This document shows, piece after piece, positions 26,203-35,663 of a DNA stretch of 64,000 bases. The notes under the pieces are model-generated. The model was not told where the DNA came from and ran no database searches. It saw nothing but the letters and a program-made list of their open reading frames with translations. The first letter of the stretch is position 1. Every line of letters begins with the position of its first letter. Source of the stretch: Caldicellulosiruptor owensensis OL (GTDB taxonomy: Bacteria > Bacillota > Thermoanaerobacteria > Caldicellulosiruptorales > Caldicellulosiruptoraceae); contig NC_014657.1 of assembly GCF_000166335.1 (NCBI RefSeq), forward strand, positions 186,001-250,000, read 5' to 3'. The translations under genes and the position numbers were made by a program.

Positions 26203-27942
26203 GTGAATAAGGAAATTTCGGTATATAACAAATTGTATGATGTGGTCAGGAGGAATTTATTTGTATTAGGAGTTGTTGCTGTATTATCGATTCTGGTTGC
26301 TTTTCTAAATGTGTATTTGATTAAATTTGAAAAAGAAATTACTGATGCTGCAATATTAAAAAATAAAGGGTTGTTTAAAGGATTACTTGTAGGTGCCCTG
26401 TTTATTATCTGCTTCAAAATTCCAGCAGAATACATCAAAGCATATTTATTTGGCAAGTTTGCTGAAAAAACTCTAATGGACCTAAGAGTAGAGATTAGTA
26501 AAAAACTGATTTTTTCTCCTATTAATTTTATTGAAAAGAATGCAACAGGTGATTTTATTTCTCGATTGACAAGTGACCTTTCAATAGTTGCAGGATTTTT
26601 TACAAGTGCACTTGATCAGCTCTTGTACCATCCAGTTGTATTTATTATTGGGCTTATATATGCAATTCATCTTAACTGGAAAATGACATTGATTTCCTTT
26701 GCAATAATTCCCATTACAATTTTAATAGCTTTTATCATAAGCAAACCTGTTGAAAGGCTTACGAAAAAGCAGCAGGATTTATATGGAAATACTAATGCTA
26801 TTTTTCAGGATATAATTTCAGGGATTTCTGTAATTAAAGTATTCAAGCTTGAAAGGTATTTTTATAAGAAATTTGAAAATTCTCTTTTGAAAAGCTTCTC
26901 AGAAGGTTTAAAGTCAGCAAAAGTGGAAACGCTACTTGAACCTGTTAAAACTATTATTCAGCTGGGTCCAGTTCTACTTGTTATCTTAACAGGCGGAGCA
27001 ATGGTAATGAAAAGACAACTCACATTCGGGGGTCTTATGGCTTTTATTGAGCTTATGAATATATTTATAGCTCCTATGAACATTTTACCTAATATTATAA
27101 ATTCGTATAGGAAAGCTGCTGCAGCATCAAAAAGACTAAATGAAGTACTTAGCCAATACTTTGAGGAAAGTGGAAGTGAAAAAGGATTTGATGAATATGA
27201 ATATGCTGTAGAATTTGAGGATGTATGGTTTAGCTATGAAAATGATTTAGAAAAAGCAGTTCTGAAAAATTTTAATTTGAAAGTAAAAAGAGGTGAAAAG
27301 ATTGCTTTTGTTGGTAGTAGCGGATGTGGAAAAAGTACGATTGTTAAATTGATTTTGGGTATGTACAAACCTCAAAAAGGATGTATTAAGGTATTTGGAA
27401 TACCAACTTCGCAATGGAACTTATATAGCCTTCGTGAAAGGATTTCTGTTGTTAATCAGGATATTTATTTATTTCCAGATACAATTTTTGAAAATATAAG
27501 ATATGGAAGATATAGTGCCACATATGAAGAGATTATTGAGGCAGCAAAAAAATCAGAAATACATGAGTTTATTATGTCTTTACCCAGAGGGTTTGAAACA
27601 GAACTGAAAGAAGGAAGTGTAAATGTATCTGGAGGACAAAGGCAAAGAATAGCTATTGCAAGGGCAATTTTGAGAAGTTCAGACGTATATATCTTTGATG
27701 AAGCAACTTCTGCACTTGATTCTGATTCTGAAAACAATATCTTGAAAACACTGAGTAATAGTTTGAAAGGCAAAACAATAATAACAATAACACACAGATT
27801 TTCAAGCATAAAGAATGTTGATAGGATTATTGTGATTGATAGGGGGACTGTTGCAGAAGAGGGAAGTCATGATGACTTATTGTGTAAAAAAGGAATATAT
27901 TATCAGCTATACACAGCACAGCTCATGAATGAACTTGTTTGA
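26203..27942 (+). CDS. ABC exporter half-transporter (permease plus ATPase), subunit 1
   Basis: A type I ABC exporter half: about six transmembrane helices in residues 1-320, then the ATPase with Walker A GSSGCGKST, signature VSGGQRQR, Walker B VYIFDEATSALD and the ITHRFS switch histidine. All catalytic residues look intact. GTG at 26203 is chosen because GGAGG lies eight bases upstream. It is followed by a second half-transporter after 27 bp, so the two probably form a heterodimer exporting a lipid, peptide or drug. The substrate is unknown. Confidence 0.9.
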   Translation: MNKEISVYNKLYDVVRRNLFVLGVVAVLSILVAFLNVYLIKFEKEITDAAILKNKGLFKGLLVGALFIICFKIPAEYIKAYLFGKFAEKTLMDLRVEISKKLIFSPINFIEKNATGDFISRLTSDLSIVAGFFTSALDQLLYHPVVFIIGLIYAIHLNWKMTLISFAIIPITILIAFIISKPVERLTKKQQDLYGNTNAIFQDIISGISVIKVFKLERYFYKKFENSLLKSFSEGLKSAKVETLLEPVKTIIQLGPVLLVILTGGAMVMKRQLTFGGLMAFIELMNIFIAPMNILPNIINSYRKAAAASKRLNEVLSQYFEESGSEKGFDEYEYAVEFEDVWFSYENDLEKAVLKNFNLKVKRGEKIAFVGSSGCGKSTIVKLILGMYKPQKGCIKVFGIPTSQWNLYSLRERISVVNQDIYLFPDTIFENIRYGRYSATYEEIIEAAKKSEIHEFIMSLPRGFETELKEGSVNVSGGQRQRIAIARAILRSSDVYIFDEATSALDSDSENNILKTLSNSLKGKTIITITHRFSSIKNVDRIIVIDRGTVAEEGSHDDLLCKKGIYYQLYTAQLMNELV

Positions 27943-27969
27943 AAATATAAAGAAGGAGTTGCTGTAAGG

Positions 27970-29766
27970 ATGAAAAGAATTTTAAATTCAAAACTTATCA
28001 GACTTTTTTCTTATATGTGGAAAGAAGGCGGAAATCCATTTTTAGGAATTTTATATACTGTTTCTATGCTTGCAATTGCCTCTCAATCATTTATGTTTAA
28101 TTATATAGCTGCAGTAGGTGTAAAAAGGTTTACAGATGCAATTTTTCAAAGTAACTATCGACAGTTTATTTCTGGAATATCTTTTATATTTAAATATTTC
28201 ATAGTTGTTGCCATTTTACTAACAATTTTTGGATATATTTACCAGTATTCTATAAGAAAAACTACTGTAATAATTAGAAAAAATATCTTAAAAAAGATTT
28301 TGAGCTTATCATTAACGAATTTTGAAAAAAGGCACAGTGGAGAGTTTATTTCAAGACTTAACAATGATGTTGCAGTAGCTGAAGGTGTTTATTCCTGGCA
28401 GGTAATGGTTTTGGCAATGGGTTTTATAAGCCTTTTTGGAAGCTCTGTTGTGATATTTTCAATAAACAAAATATTGTTTTTATATTCACTTTTTGCAGGA
28501 CTTTTAAATCTGGTGTTCAATTCTATTTTCATAAGACCTTTAAGAGCTGTGAGTAACAGAATTCAGCAAAAAATTGCTGATATAACTTCTCTATTTTCAG
28601 ATATTGTTGCAGGGGCTTTTGTTATTAGAAGTTTCAATGTCGGAAAAGTAATTTATGAAAAATTTGTTCAGGCAAATCTGATGCTGTTAAAACTTTCGTT
28701 AAAGAGAGTTCATTACAATTCTATTTTGGCATCTTTCAATTATTCATTTGGGTATTTAGTTTTTCTTGGGCAAATAGTTGTAGGAGGATTGTTGATTATT
28801 GACGATAAATTAACGTTTGGTAATTTAATTGCATGTATTCAGGTTTCTCATCTTCTTATATGGTTTTTTGGCGCGATAGGACAATTTCTTACAAGCTTAC
28901 AAGGGTCATTGGCAGGAGCTGAAAGAATATTTGAGATATTAGATTTGAATGATATTGAGTATTCGCCGAAAGAATTATTTAATGAGTCCGAAAAATCGTT
29001 AAAAAAATGCTGGAATGAATGTATCACTTCAAATGCATGTGTAGAATTTAGAAATGTATCTTTTTCATATAATAATTCAAAAGATGTTTTGAAAGATGTT
29101 TCTTTTAAAATTAAAAAAGGCTCAAAAATAGCTTTTGTTGGTGAAAGCGGTGGAGGTAAAAGCACAATTTTTAAACTTTTACTTAATTTATATGAACCAA
29201 ATAGTGGGCAAATACTTATTTTTGGGAAAGATATAAAAGAGTATACTAAAAGTGAACTTAGAGATTTGATTTCTTACGTTTCTCAAGATATATATCTTTT
29301 TAATGAAACCGTTTTTGAGAACATTAGAGTTGGTCGTCTGGATGCAACTGAAAAAGAGGTTATACAGGCGGCACAAATGGCGCATGCTCATGAATTTATA
29401 ATGAATCTGCCTGATAAATATGATACAATAGTTGGTGAAAGTGGTGTAATGTTATCAGGCGGTCAGAGGCAGAGAATTGCAATTGCAAGAGCGATATTAA
29501 AAAATTCGCCTATAATTCTTTTGGATGAAGCAACTTCGTTTTTAGATTCTGAGTCAGAAAAGCTTGTGATTGATGTTTTGCAAAATCTTATGAAAGATAA
29601 AACTATTCTTATGACAGCTCACAGGCTTTCTACTGCTGAGTTTGCAGATTTTGTGTATGTTATTGAAAATGGGACAGTTGTGGAAAGTGGTACTCATAAT
29701 GAACTTATAGGAAAAGATGGTCGGTATGCTTATTTGTTTAGAAAATGGTCTGCACAAAAAATTTAA
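27970..29766 (+). CDS. ABC exporter half-transporter (permease plus ATPase), subunit 2
   Basis: 598 residues with an N-terminal six-helix permease and a C-terminal ATPase: Walker A GESGGGKST, signature LSGGQRQR, Walker B IILLDEATSFLD and MTAHRLS. Sequence similarity to the upstream subunit is limited to family motifs, consistent with a heterodimer. Downstream, VanZ starts 26 bp after the stop. Together with the DUF2089 regulator this points to an envelope-protection exporter; the physiological substrate is not evident. Confidence 0.9.
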   Translation: MKRILNSKLIRLFSYMWKEGGNPFLGILYTVSMLAIASQSFMFNYIAAVGVKRFTDAIFQSNYRQFISGISFIFKYFIVVAILLTIFGYIYQYSIRKTTVIIRKNILKKILSLSLTNFEKRHSGEFISRLNNDVAVAEGVYSWQVMVLAMGFISLFGSSVVIFSINKILFLYSLFAGLLNLVFNSIFIRPLRAVSNRIQQKIADITSLFSDIVAGAFVIRSFNVGKVIYEKFVQANLMLLKLSLKRVHYNSILASFNYSFGYLVFLGQIVVGGLLIIDDKLTFGNLIACIQVSHLLIWFFGAIGQFLTSLQGSLAGAERIFEILDLNDIEYSPKELFNESEKSLKKCWNECITSNACVEFRNVSFSYNNSKDVLKDVSFKIKKGSKIAFVGESGGGKSTIFKLLLNLYEPNSGQILIFGKDIKEYTKSELRDLISYVSQDIYLFNETVFENIRVGRLDATEKEVIQAAQMAHAHEFIMNLPDKYDTIVGESGVMLSGGQRQRIAIARAILKNSPIILLDEATSFLDSESEKLVIDVLQNLMKDKTILMTAHRLSTAEFADFVYVIENGTVVESGTHNELIGKDGRYAYLFRKWSAQKI

Positions 29767-29791
29767 AATTGTTAGGAAAGGATTTTTAAAA

Positions 29792-30265
29792 GTGGAAAGG
29801 TTAAAATATAATATTCGCTGGTTATTGGTAGTTGGATGGATGTGCGTGATTTTCTATTTTTCGTCACAGGAAGGGGTAGTTTCTCATCAGAGGAGTTTTA
29901 CCATAGCTTTTTACATAGAACGTATAATTGAATATGTGTTTGCAAGGGACATTATAACAGATTTTAACAGAAAGTCTTTTGAATTTTTTGTAAGAAAACT
30001 TGCTCATATAAGTGAATATTTTATTTTAAGTATGCTTTTTTATAAGTCATTTTATGCAAAAGAAAAAAATTATAAAAAGTCGGCAATCAAAAGCTTTATA
30101 TTTTCTTTTCTTTATGCTGTGTCAGACGAAATTCACCAGATGTTTGTTGCAGGAAGAGGTCCAAGCCCAGTGGATGTGGGAGTGGATTCAATAGGAATGT
30201 TTCTGTACTTGATACCAAAACTTTTGAAGGGAAAACTTAAAAAAGGACAGGGCAGTGTAATATAA
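29792..30265 (+). CDS. VanZ family membrane protein
   Basis: About 157 residues, four transmembrane helices. The motif FYFSSQEG near the N-terminus, AHISEYF in the middle, and DEIHQMFVAGRGPSPVDVGVDSIG are the VanZ family signature. VanZ-like proteins are associated with resistance to glycopeptides and related envelope stresses, but the biochemistry is unclear. The GTG at 29792 has AGGAAAGGA upstream; an earlier ATG at 29717 lies inside the ABC gene. It ends the operon at a strong bidirectional terminator. Confidence 0.85.
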   Translation: MERLKYNIRWLLVVGWMCVIFYFSSQEGVVSHQRSFTIAFYIERIIEYVFARDIITDFNRKSFEFFVRKLAHISEYFILSMLFYKSFYAKEKNYKKSAIKSFIFSFLYAVSDEIHQMFVAGRGPSPVDVGVDSIGMFLYLIPKLLKGKLKKGQGSVI

Positions 30266-30288
30266 AATAACATTGACCTGTCCTTTTT
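30240..30288. terminator. Bidirectional terminator between vanZ and the OB-fold gene
   Basis: AAAAAGGACAGG (30240-30251) pairs with CCTGTCCTTTTT (30277-30288); A-run and T-run on either side let it work in both directions for the convergent genes. Confidence 0.85.
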
Positions 30289-30782
30289 TACCATTTATTT
30301 TTAAACACAAACCAAGTTAAGATACTTCCTGCCGAAAATAACATTATTGCAAAGAGTGCTTTTTTCATATCAATCTTTTCTTGAAGTTTATATCCTCTTT
30401 CTAAAATTTGAACATCCAGAGCATGTATATCAGTTTCACCACTGTGGACCTTACAGCTTCTGAAAAATGTACCTTTTACCAAAATGGTATCACCTTTTAC
30501 ACGGTGCCTGCCCAGATATTTTATCTTTTTTGCATCTTCATATTTCATAAACACTCCAATTGCATTTTGTCCATCGTGTATATTTACCCATGCATATTTT
30601 CCTCTTTTCATTACCTCACCAATTGCTTCGCCTTGAAACTCCACAGTTTTACCATCATATTTGAAACTGTTATTGAGCAATGTTGTACTGTCTACAGGTT
30701 TTGCAAATGCATAGTAGAACAAACATATCAGATTTACAAAAATCAATATTGTCAGTAACAATATTTTCCTTGGCATCATCAT
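30288..30782 (-). CDS. Membrane-anchored OB-fold protein
   Basis: 164 residues with hydrophobic helices at both ends (about 5-27 and 141-160). Between them a domain with VEFQGEAIGEVMKRGKYAWVNIHDG and VKGDTILVKGTF has the strand pattern of OB-fold (tRNA_anti-like) proteins of Clostridia. The middle is likely extracytoplasmic if the first helix acts as a signal anchor. It directly follows trkH (2 bp), so it belongs to the Trk operon, but no link to potassium transport is evident. Confidence 0.65.
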   Translation of the reverse strand: MMMPRKILLLTILIFVNLICLFYYAFAKPVDSTTLLNNSFKYDGKTVEFQGEAIGEVMKRGKYAWVNIHDGQNAIGVFMKYEDAKKIKYLGRHRVKGDTILVKGTFFRSCKVHSGETDIHALDVQILERGYKLQEKIDMKKALFAIMLFSAGSILTWFVFKNKW

Positions 30783-30784
30783 TT

Positions 30785-32296
30785 TTATCCTTCCTTTGCT
30801 TCTTTGAATAGGAATGCAAAAAGTGCAATTACAGACATAAACTCAAGCCTTCCCACCCACATCATAAAGATGTAGATTATTTTAAGGGCATCTGGCATGG
30901 AAGGCTGGGTAATTCCAATTGAGAGTCCAACATTGCCAAGAGCTGAAGCAGATTCGAACATGGCAGCTTTCAAAGGATAACCCAAAAATGTTCCAGCAAG
31001 TGTTCCAAAAGAAAATGTTACAATATATAAAAGTATTATAATAGAAGCATTTCGAACAAGCCTATCATGTAAAGTTATTTCTTTCAAATGATGAAACTTT
31101 TCAACAACAACTGCTGAATCCGGTTTTATCATCTTTTTAATATCATTTACAAGAGCATTGGCCAAAATTGCAATTCTTAAAGCTTTTATGCCACCTGCTG
31201 TTGAACATACAGATCCACCAGCAAGCATTGCTATAGTGATAAGAATTATGGCGGTGTCATTCCACTCATAGAAAAATTGTTGCGAATAAATTGTTGCAAA
31301 TCCTGTACCTGTATGGGCAGAAAGAAAATGATAGAATGTTTTTCTAAATGAAACAAGGCCATTTGGATAAATGCCTCTTAAAGCAACAGCACCGAGAAAA
31401 CTTAAAATGGTTACTGTTGTAAAAAGACTTTTTATTTCAGCATTTCTGATACCTTCTTTGTAATTACCTGTTAGAATAAAATAATGAAGTGCAAAGTTAA
31501 TTGTTCCTAAGATCATTAATGTCATACAAACAATTTCATATGAAAGACTGTGAAAATACATTGCATTTTGTGACTGTGGAGCAAACCCTGCTGTGTCCCA
31601 GCCACCAAGAAACATCCACAGCCCTCTGAAAAATGCCATGTCCAAAGGAAGACCTATTAAAATTCCATTTATTGTTAAAGCAAAGGTTCCCAAAATAAGG
31701 TATAAAAGGCTCACGGACCAGATTATCCTTGCTGTGTGCATAACATTTGGGAATATTTGCTCGTCTCTTGCCTCACCCATATAAGCTTTTAAAAGTCCTC
31801 GCATACCCGATGACAAAAAGCTCAAGGTCATAAGTACCATGCCCTGTCCGCCGATATAACATATTAAATGCCTCCACATATTAAGTCCCATTGGTGCATG
31901 GTCCAAGTCCTGAATGAGGACAAGACCTGTTGTTGTATATCCGCTCATGACTTCAAAAAAAGCATCTAAGTATGAAGCAAAATGGCCCGAAAGATAAGGT
32001 GGCACAGCTGAAATTAGTGCACCAAGTGCCCATGTTAAAGCCACCATGCTCATTCCAGCGCCCCACGAAAACCTTTCTTCTTTTGTGTCCCTTCCAATAA
32101 ATATAAATATGAAACTTATAATAAAAAAAAGTCCAATACCAATCATAAGATTAAATAACATATTCCATTCGCGGTACAAAAGAGAGGTTATTGCAGCTAC
32201 TATTTCTACTATCCCTATTGCACTTAAAGTTTTTCCTGTCATGTAAAGAACATGTTTGAGTTCTATATGACCTTCTTTGAATTTGGTGTTATACAT
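30785..32296 (-). CDS. trkH: TrkH/KtrB family potassium channel subunit
   Basis: Membrane subunit of a Trk potassium uptake system, about 503 residues with four repeats of the M1-P-M2 channel fold. The selectivity-filter regions can be seen as TTTGL, WDTAGF, AHTGTGF and SALGNVGLS, each with the conserved glycine. A Met at 32296 behind GAGAGGG is preferred over the Met at 32335, which would overlap the stop region of the small upstream gene. It works with the RCK proteins encoded just upstream. Confidence 0.92.
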   Translation of the reverse strand: MYNTKFKEGHIELKHVLYMTGKTLSAIGIVEIVAAITSLLYREWNMLFNLMIGIGLFFIISFIFIFIGRDTKEERFSWGAGMSMVALTWALGALISAVPPYLSGHFASYLDAFFEVMSGYTTTGLVLIQDLDHAPMGLNMWRHLICYIGGQGMVLMTLSFLSSGMRGLLKAYMGEARDEQIFPNVMHTARIIWSVSLLYLILGTFALTINGILIGLPLDMAFFRGLWMFLGGWDTAGFAPQSQNAMYFHSLSYEIVCMTLMILGTINFALHYFILTGNYKEGIRNAEIKSLFTTVTILSFLGAVALRGIYPNGLVSFRKTFYHFLSAHTGTGFATIYSQQFFYEWNDTAIILITIAMLAGGSVCSTAGGIKALRIAILANALVNDIKKMIKPDSAVVVEKFHHLKEITLHDRLVRNASIIILLYIVTFSFGTLAGTFLGYPLKAAMFESASALGNVGLSIGITQPSMPDALKIIYIFMMWVGRLEFMSVIALFAFLFKEAKEG

Positions 32297-32324
32297 CTTG
32301 TTCAGCCCTCTCTGTAGTCTTTTG

Positions 32325-32456
32325 TTATTTACCACTCAAAATGTAGGGCAGTAAAGTAATAATAGCGCCTGCTACAATAAAGCTCAAGGCAAGTCCAACT
32401 TCTACTACTACACCAATGAAAATGGTTCTAAAACTTTTTTCTTTTTTCTTCAGCAT
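32325..32456 (-). CDS. 43-residue single-pass membrane protein in the Trk operon
   Basis: A short gene between trkA and trkH on the minus strand, reading MLKKKEKSFRTIFIGVVVEV, then a glycine/alanine-rich hydrophobic helix and the end YILSGK. It has a basic N-terminus (KKKEK) and one transmembrane helix. AAGGTGA lies at a proper distance from the ATG at 32456; an ATG at 32465 would add three residues. It fills an otherwise unexplained gap in a compact operon (19 bp after trkA, 28 bp before trkH). A KdpF-like stabilising role is only a guess. Confidence 0.6.
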   Translation of the reverse strand: MLKKKEKSFRTIFIGVVVEVGLALSFIVAGAIITLLPYILSGK

Positions 32457-32475
32457 CTGAAACATCACCTTCTAT

Positions 32476-33141
32476 TTATTTTGAGGTTATAAGTCTCTTG
32501 AATTCTCTTTTGTCCTTTTCACTTACAATGACAAGCAAGGTGTCACCCGGCAAAATTATGCTGTCTCCAGACGGTACAAATGTTTCGTTTTCCCTCATGA
32601 TAGCACCTATTATACTCTCTTTGGGGAACGGAACCTCTGCAATCTTTTTATTTGCCGCGGGTGAATTTTGCTGAACAACCGCCTGAAAAACTATTATCTC
32701 CCCATTTTTTAAAGTTGCAAGAACAGAAAGAGGTTCTATTTCAACCTCATGCTCAATTATCTTTGCGATGATGTCTGTTGATGATATCACGTTGTCAACG
32801 CCAAGTCTTTTCATTACGTTTATGTTTTTTGGATTGTTTGCTCTTGCTATGGTTCTTTTTACATCAAATACCTTCTTTGCAAGCTGGCAGGATATGAGAT
32901 TATCTTCATCCTTTCCAGTTACGGCAATGAAAAAGTCGCACCTGTGAACCTTTGCATCAGAAAGTATGTCCAAAGATGTTCCATCACCTTCTATCACAGT
33001 CACATTCGAAAACTCTTCGGCAACTTTTCTGCACAGTTCTGGTTGCTGTTCAATCACAGTGATGTGATACCTTCCTCTTTCAGCTAAGAGCTTTGTCAAG
33101 AAATATCCTACCTTTCCACCGCCCACAATAACAACTCTCAT
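32476..33141 (-). CDS. trkA: TrkA family RCK potassium regulatory protein (second copy)
   Basis: A cytoplasmic gating subunit of Trk/Ktr channels. It has a Rossmann RCK_N domain starting VVIVGGGKVGYFLTKLL with an acidic residue at the end of strand two (VIEQQPE), and an RCK_C domain (about 140-221) ending PSGDSIILPGDTLLVIVSE. At 221 residues it is a single-RCK protein. Its start overlaps the stop of the upstream RCK gene by 4 bp. Together with the neighbouring RCK protein it may form a mixed ring under TrkH. Confidence 0.9.
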   Translation of the reverse strand: MRVVIVGGGKVGYFLTKLLAERGRYHITVIEQQPELCRKVAEEFSNVTVIEGDGTSLDILSDAKVHRCDFFIAVTGKDEDNLISCQLAKKVFDVKRTIARANNPKNINVMKRLGVDNVISSTDIIAKIIEHEVEIEPLSVLATLKNGEIIVFQAVVQQNSPAANKKIAEVPFPKESIIGAIMRENETFVPSGDSIILPGDTLLVIVSEKDKREFKRLITSK

Positions 33142-33758
33142 TGATTCACCTTCTTTTCAGCAACTACCATTATATCATTTTCTTGCAGTTTAATACTTTT
33201 ACTTTTGAAATAAAAGTGATCATTTCGTATTATTCCAAAAAGATAGCAATTTTCAGGAAGGATTATTTTATCTAACCCTTTTCCTATATCGTCTCTCTTT
33301 GGTGTAATATACTTAAAAAATACATCATCCTTACCAAATCTGTGTTTATGTCTTATCTCGCGTGAAAGCAGGATTGATTTTATATACTCAACAGCCAGTG
33401 TTGTAGGACAAATTGTTTCAAGTCCAAGGGAGTGAAAAATATCTTCTCTCAGCGGGTCAAAAATTCTTGCTATTACTTTTGGAACGTTATAAATTTCTTC
33501 TGCAATTTGAGCTGTCATTATGTTTGTACTGTCGTCAGGAGTTACCGCTGCTAAAGCATCTGCCTTTTCTATTCCTGCCTGTCTTAGAACATCTTCATCA
33601 ATTACAACACCCTGTATTTTCATACCGTTAAAGTCAGGTCCAAGTCTTTCAAAGTTTTTAGCGTCAGAGTCTATCACAACAACATCATGCCCCTCATCAG
33701 CAAGAGACTTTGCAAGTGTTGAACCTACTTTCCCACACCCAACTACTATTACATACAA
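33138..33758 (-). CDS. trkA: TrkA family RCK potassium regulatory protein (first copy)
   Basis: A single RCK protein of 206 residues: MYVIVVGCGKVGSTLAKSL with the nucleotide-binding glycine motif, VVVIDSD at the second strand, then VTPDDSTNIMTAQIAEE and an RCK_C domain ending KLQENDIMVVAEK. First gene of the minus-strand Trk operon, with an AGAGGTG ribosome site. Its pairing with a second RCK gene and one TrkH is common in Clostridia. Confidence 0.9.
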   Translation of the reverse strand: MYVIVVGCGKVGSTLAKSLADEGHDVVVIDSDAKNFERLGPDFNGMKIQGVVIDEDVLRQAGIEKADALAAVTPDDSTNIMTAQIAEEIYNVPKVIARIFDPLREDIFHSLGLETICPTTLAVEYIKSILLSREIRHKHRFGKDDVFFKYITPKRDDIGKGLDKIILPENCYLFGIIRNDHFYFKSKSIKLQENDIMVVAEKKVNQ

Positions 33759-33920
33759 TTTTTCTGCACCTCTGTGTAAATATTGTTTTTAAGAGTTCAT
33801 AGATTTAGACTATATTATATTACTTTTACAATAGACTCACAAGGGGAGTTTTTGATAAAATAAAAATTACAGAAATTATATATCTTAAACTGGTTTTAAA
33901 CTGAAGAAGGAGATACTAAA

Positions 33921-35663
33921 ATGAGAAAGAAGATTTTGTGCGGGGCGTTTGCAGCTATCTTTTTTGTAGTTTTTTCCTTAATAAATATATTGCCTGTATT
34001 TTCACAAAATCAAATTCCTGAATGGATAAGAATAGGTGTATTTTACTCAGATATTTATAAAAAGTCAAATCCTGTTGATTCTGTAAAAATAGAAGCAAAA
34101 GGAAGTTTGTTTTTAGCAATTTCTGATGATAAAAACTTTGTTACTATTGCTGATACGAAAAGAAATGTCCTGACTGTAGAAAAAGACGTTTACAAAAAAA
34201 GTGACCAGGAAGGATCAAATTTTCATGTTCTGGTTGGGAGATATATTTCGTATAGAACTGCCCAGGATGCTTTGAAAAATTTTTCTTATTTTAAAGATGT
34301 TTTCATAGGCTTTGTAAATGGTGGATACAGTATTCTTGCAGGAAGTTTTGACAATTTAACTGATGCTCAAAAACTTGCATCGAGAATTTCAGGCAGCTTA
34401 GTTTTTACTTCACCTACTATGGTAATTGTAAAGGATCAGGATGGAAAAATTATATTTGGATTTGATGGACAGGATAGCAAATATTTGATGATAATTCCTC
34501 AGTCACAAAATGGGGTAGAAAGAATAAAGATAGGGGATAGATGGTTTAGAGGTAGAGTAGAATTTAAAAGAATTAAAGGCAGTGACATGACAGTTATAAA
34601 CGTATCAAAGTTTGAGGAATATTTATATGGTGTTATCAGAATGGAGATTGATCCCTTCTGGCCGATTGAGGCTGTAAAGGCATTTGCGGTGATTGCGAGA
34701 ACATATGCTGTAAGAAATATTGGGAAGCATGAGGTTCAGGGATTTGATTTATGTCCCACAGACCACTGTCAGGTATACGGTGGTGCGGTGGATGGGACAT
34801 ATGGTGAAAAACAAGCAATTGCAGCTGTTGACTCAACAAGAGGTGAGGTTATAACTTATAAAGGGATTCCAATTGACGCTGTTTACTTTTCATCGACTGG
34901 CGGCATTCCAACAGAAGATTCTGAAAATGTTTGGAAGTACCCTGTTGAGTATTTGAGGTCTGTTGATAACTCTAAAGAGGCAAAAAATTCAAAGTCGTCG
35001 TGGTTATTTCAGTTTACAAAAGATGAGATAAAAAATATGCTCAAAAAAAGAAACATAGACGTTGGTGATATTTTGGACGTTCAGGCGGTTGAGTATACAA
35101 AGGCAGGAAGAGTTTTGAGACTAAAAATTATCGGCACAAAAGGCGAATATGAGTGTCAAAAAGAGGCAACACGGCTTTTGTTTGGTCTTTACAGCCAGGC
35201 ATATACAATTGCGACTGATGCGGATGTTGCTGTAGTGGATGAAAATGGGAAGGTGAAAAAAGTGAGAATCAGTGGTCAGAAGATTTTGTTTGAAGATGGA
35301 AGTGTAAAAAGAGCAGCAGTTGCTGGGCAGAAGCAGAATTTTGAGGAAATTGAAAAGATTTTGCCACAAACATCTGAAAGTGTGTATCTTTCGATATATG
35401 ATGAGGTGTATCAGTCTGAAGAAGTTGGGAATTTTGAATTTGAGGACCTGACATGTTCACAGCAGTATATAGATGTAGTAAATCCAGATGGTAGCATTGA
35501 CAAAGTGCCGCTTGTTCCTACCACTTACACATTCAATGGCAAGGGCTGGGGACATGGTGTCGGAATGAGCCAGTGGGGTGCAAAAGGACTTGCTGAAAGT
35601 GGTTATAATTATAAGCAAATTATAAAACATTACTATACAGGAGTTGAGGTTGAAAAAAGATGA
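33921..35663 (+). CDS. Secreted SpoIID/LytB domain protein
   Basis: 580 residues with a cleavable-looking signal peptide (residues 1-29, LPVFSQ). Residues about 95-165 resemble a SPOR-type peptidoglycan-binding repeat ([33 protein letters not shown]). The C-terminal half is a SpoIID domain: [43 protein letters not shown] and [13 protein letters not shown]. It is probably a wall lytic enzyme or amidase enhancer, distinct from the sporulation SpoIID at 7.6 kb. It overlaps queA by 4 bp, so the two are coupled. GAAGGAGA precedes the ATG. Confidence 0.88.
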   Translation: MRKKILCGAFAAIFFVVFSLINILPVFSQNQIPEWIRIGVFYSDIYKKSNPVDSVKIEAKGSLFLAISDDKNFVTIADTKRNVLTVEKDVYKKSDQEGSNFHVLVGRYISYRTAQDALKNFSYFKDVFIGFVNGGYSILAGSFDNLTDAQKLASRISGSLVFTSPTMVIVKDQDGKIIFGFDGQDSKYLMIIPQSQNGVERIKIGDRWFRGRVEFKRIKGSDMTVINVSKFEEYLYGVIRMEIDPFWPIEAVKAFAVIARTYAVRNIGKHEVQGFDLCPTDHCQVYGGAVDGTYGEKQAIAAVDSTRGEVITYKGIPIDAVYFSSTGGIPTEDSENVWKYPVEYLRSVDNSKEAKNSKSSWLFQFTKDEIKNMLKKRNIDVGDILDVQAVEYTKAGRVLRLKIIGTKGEYECQKEATRLLFGLYSQAYTIATDADVAVVDENGKVKKVRISGQKILFEDGSVKRAAVAGQKQNFEEIEKILPQTSESVYLSIYDEVYQSEEVGNFEFEDLTCSQQYIDVVNPDGSIDKVPLVPTTYTFNGKGWGHGVGMSQWGAKGLAESGYNYKQIIKHYYTGVEVEKR

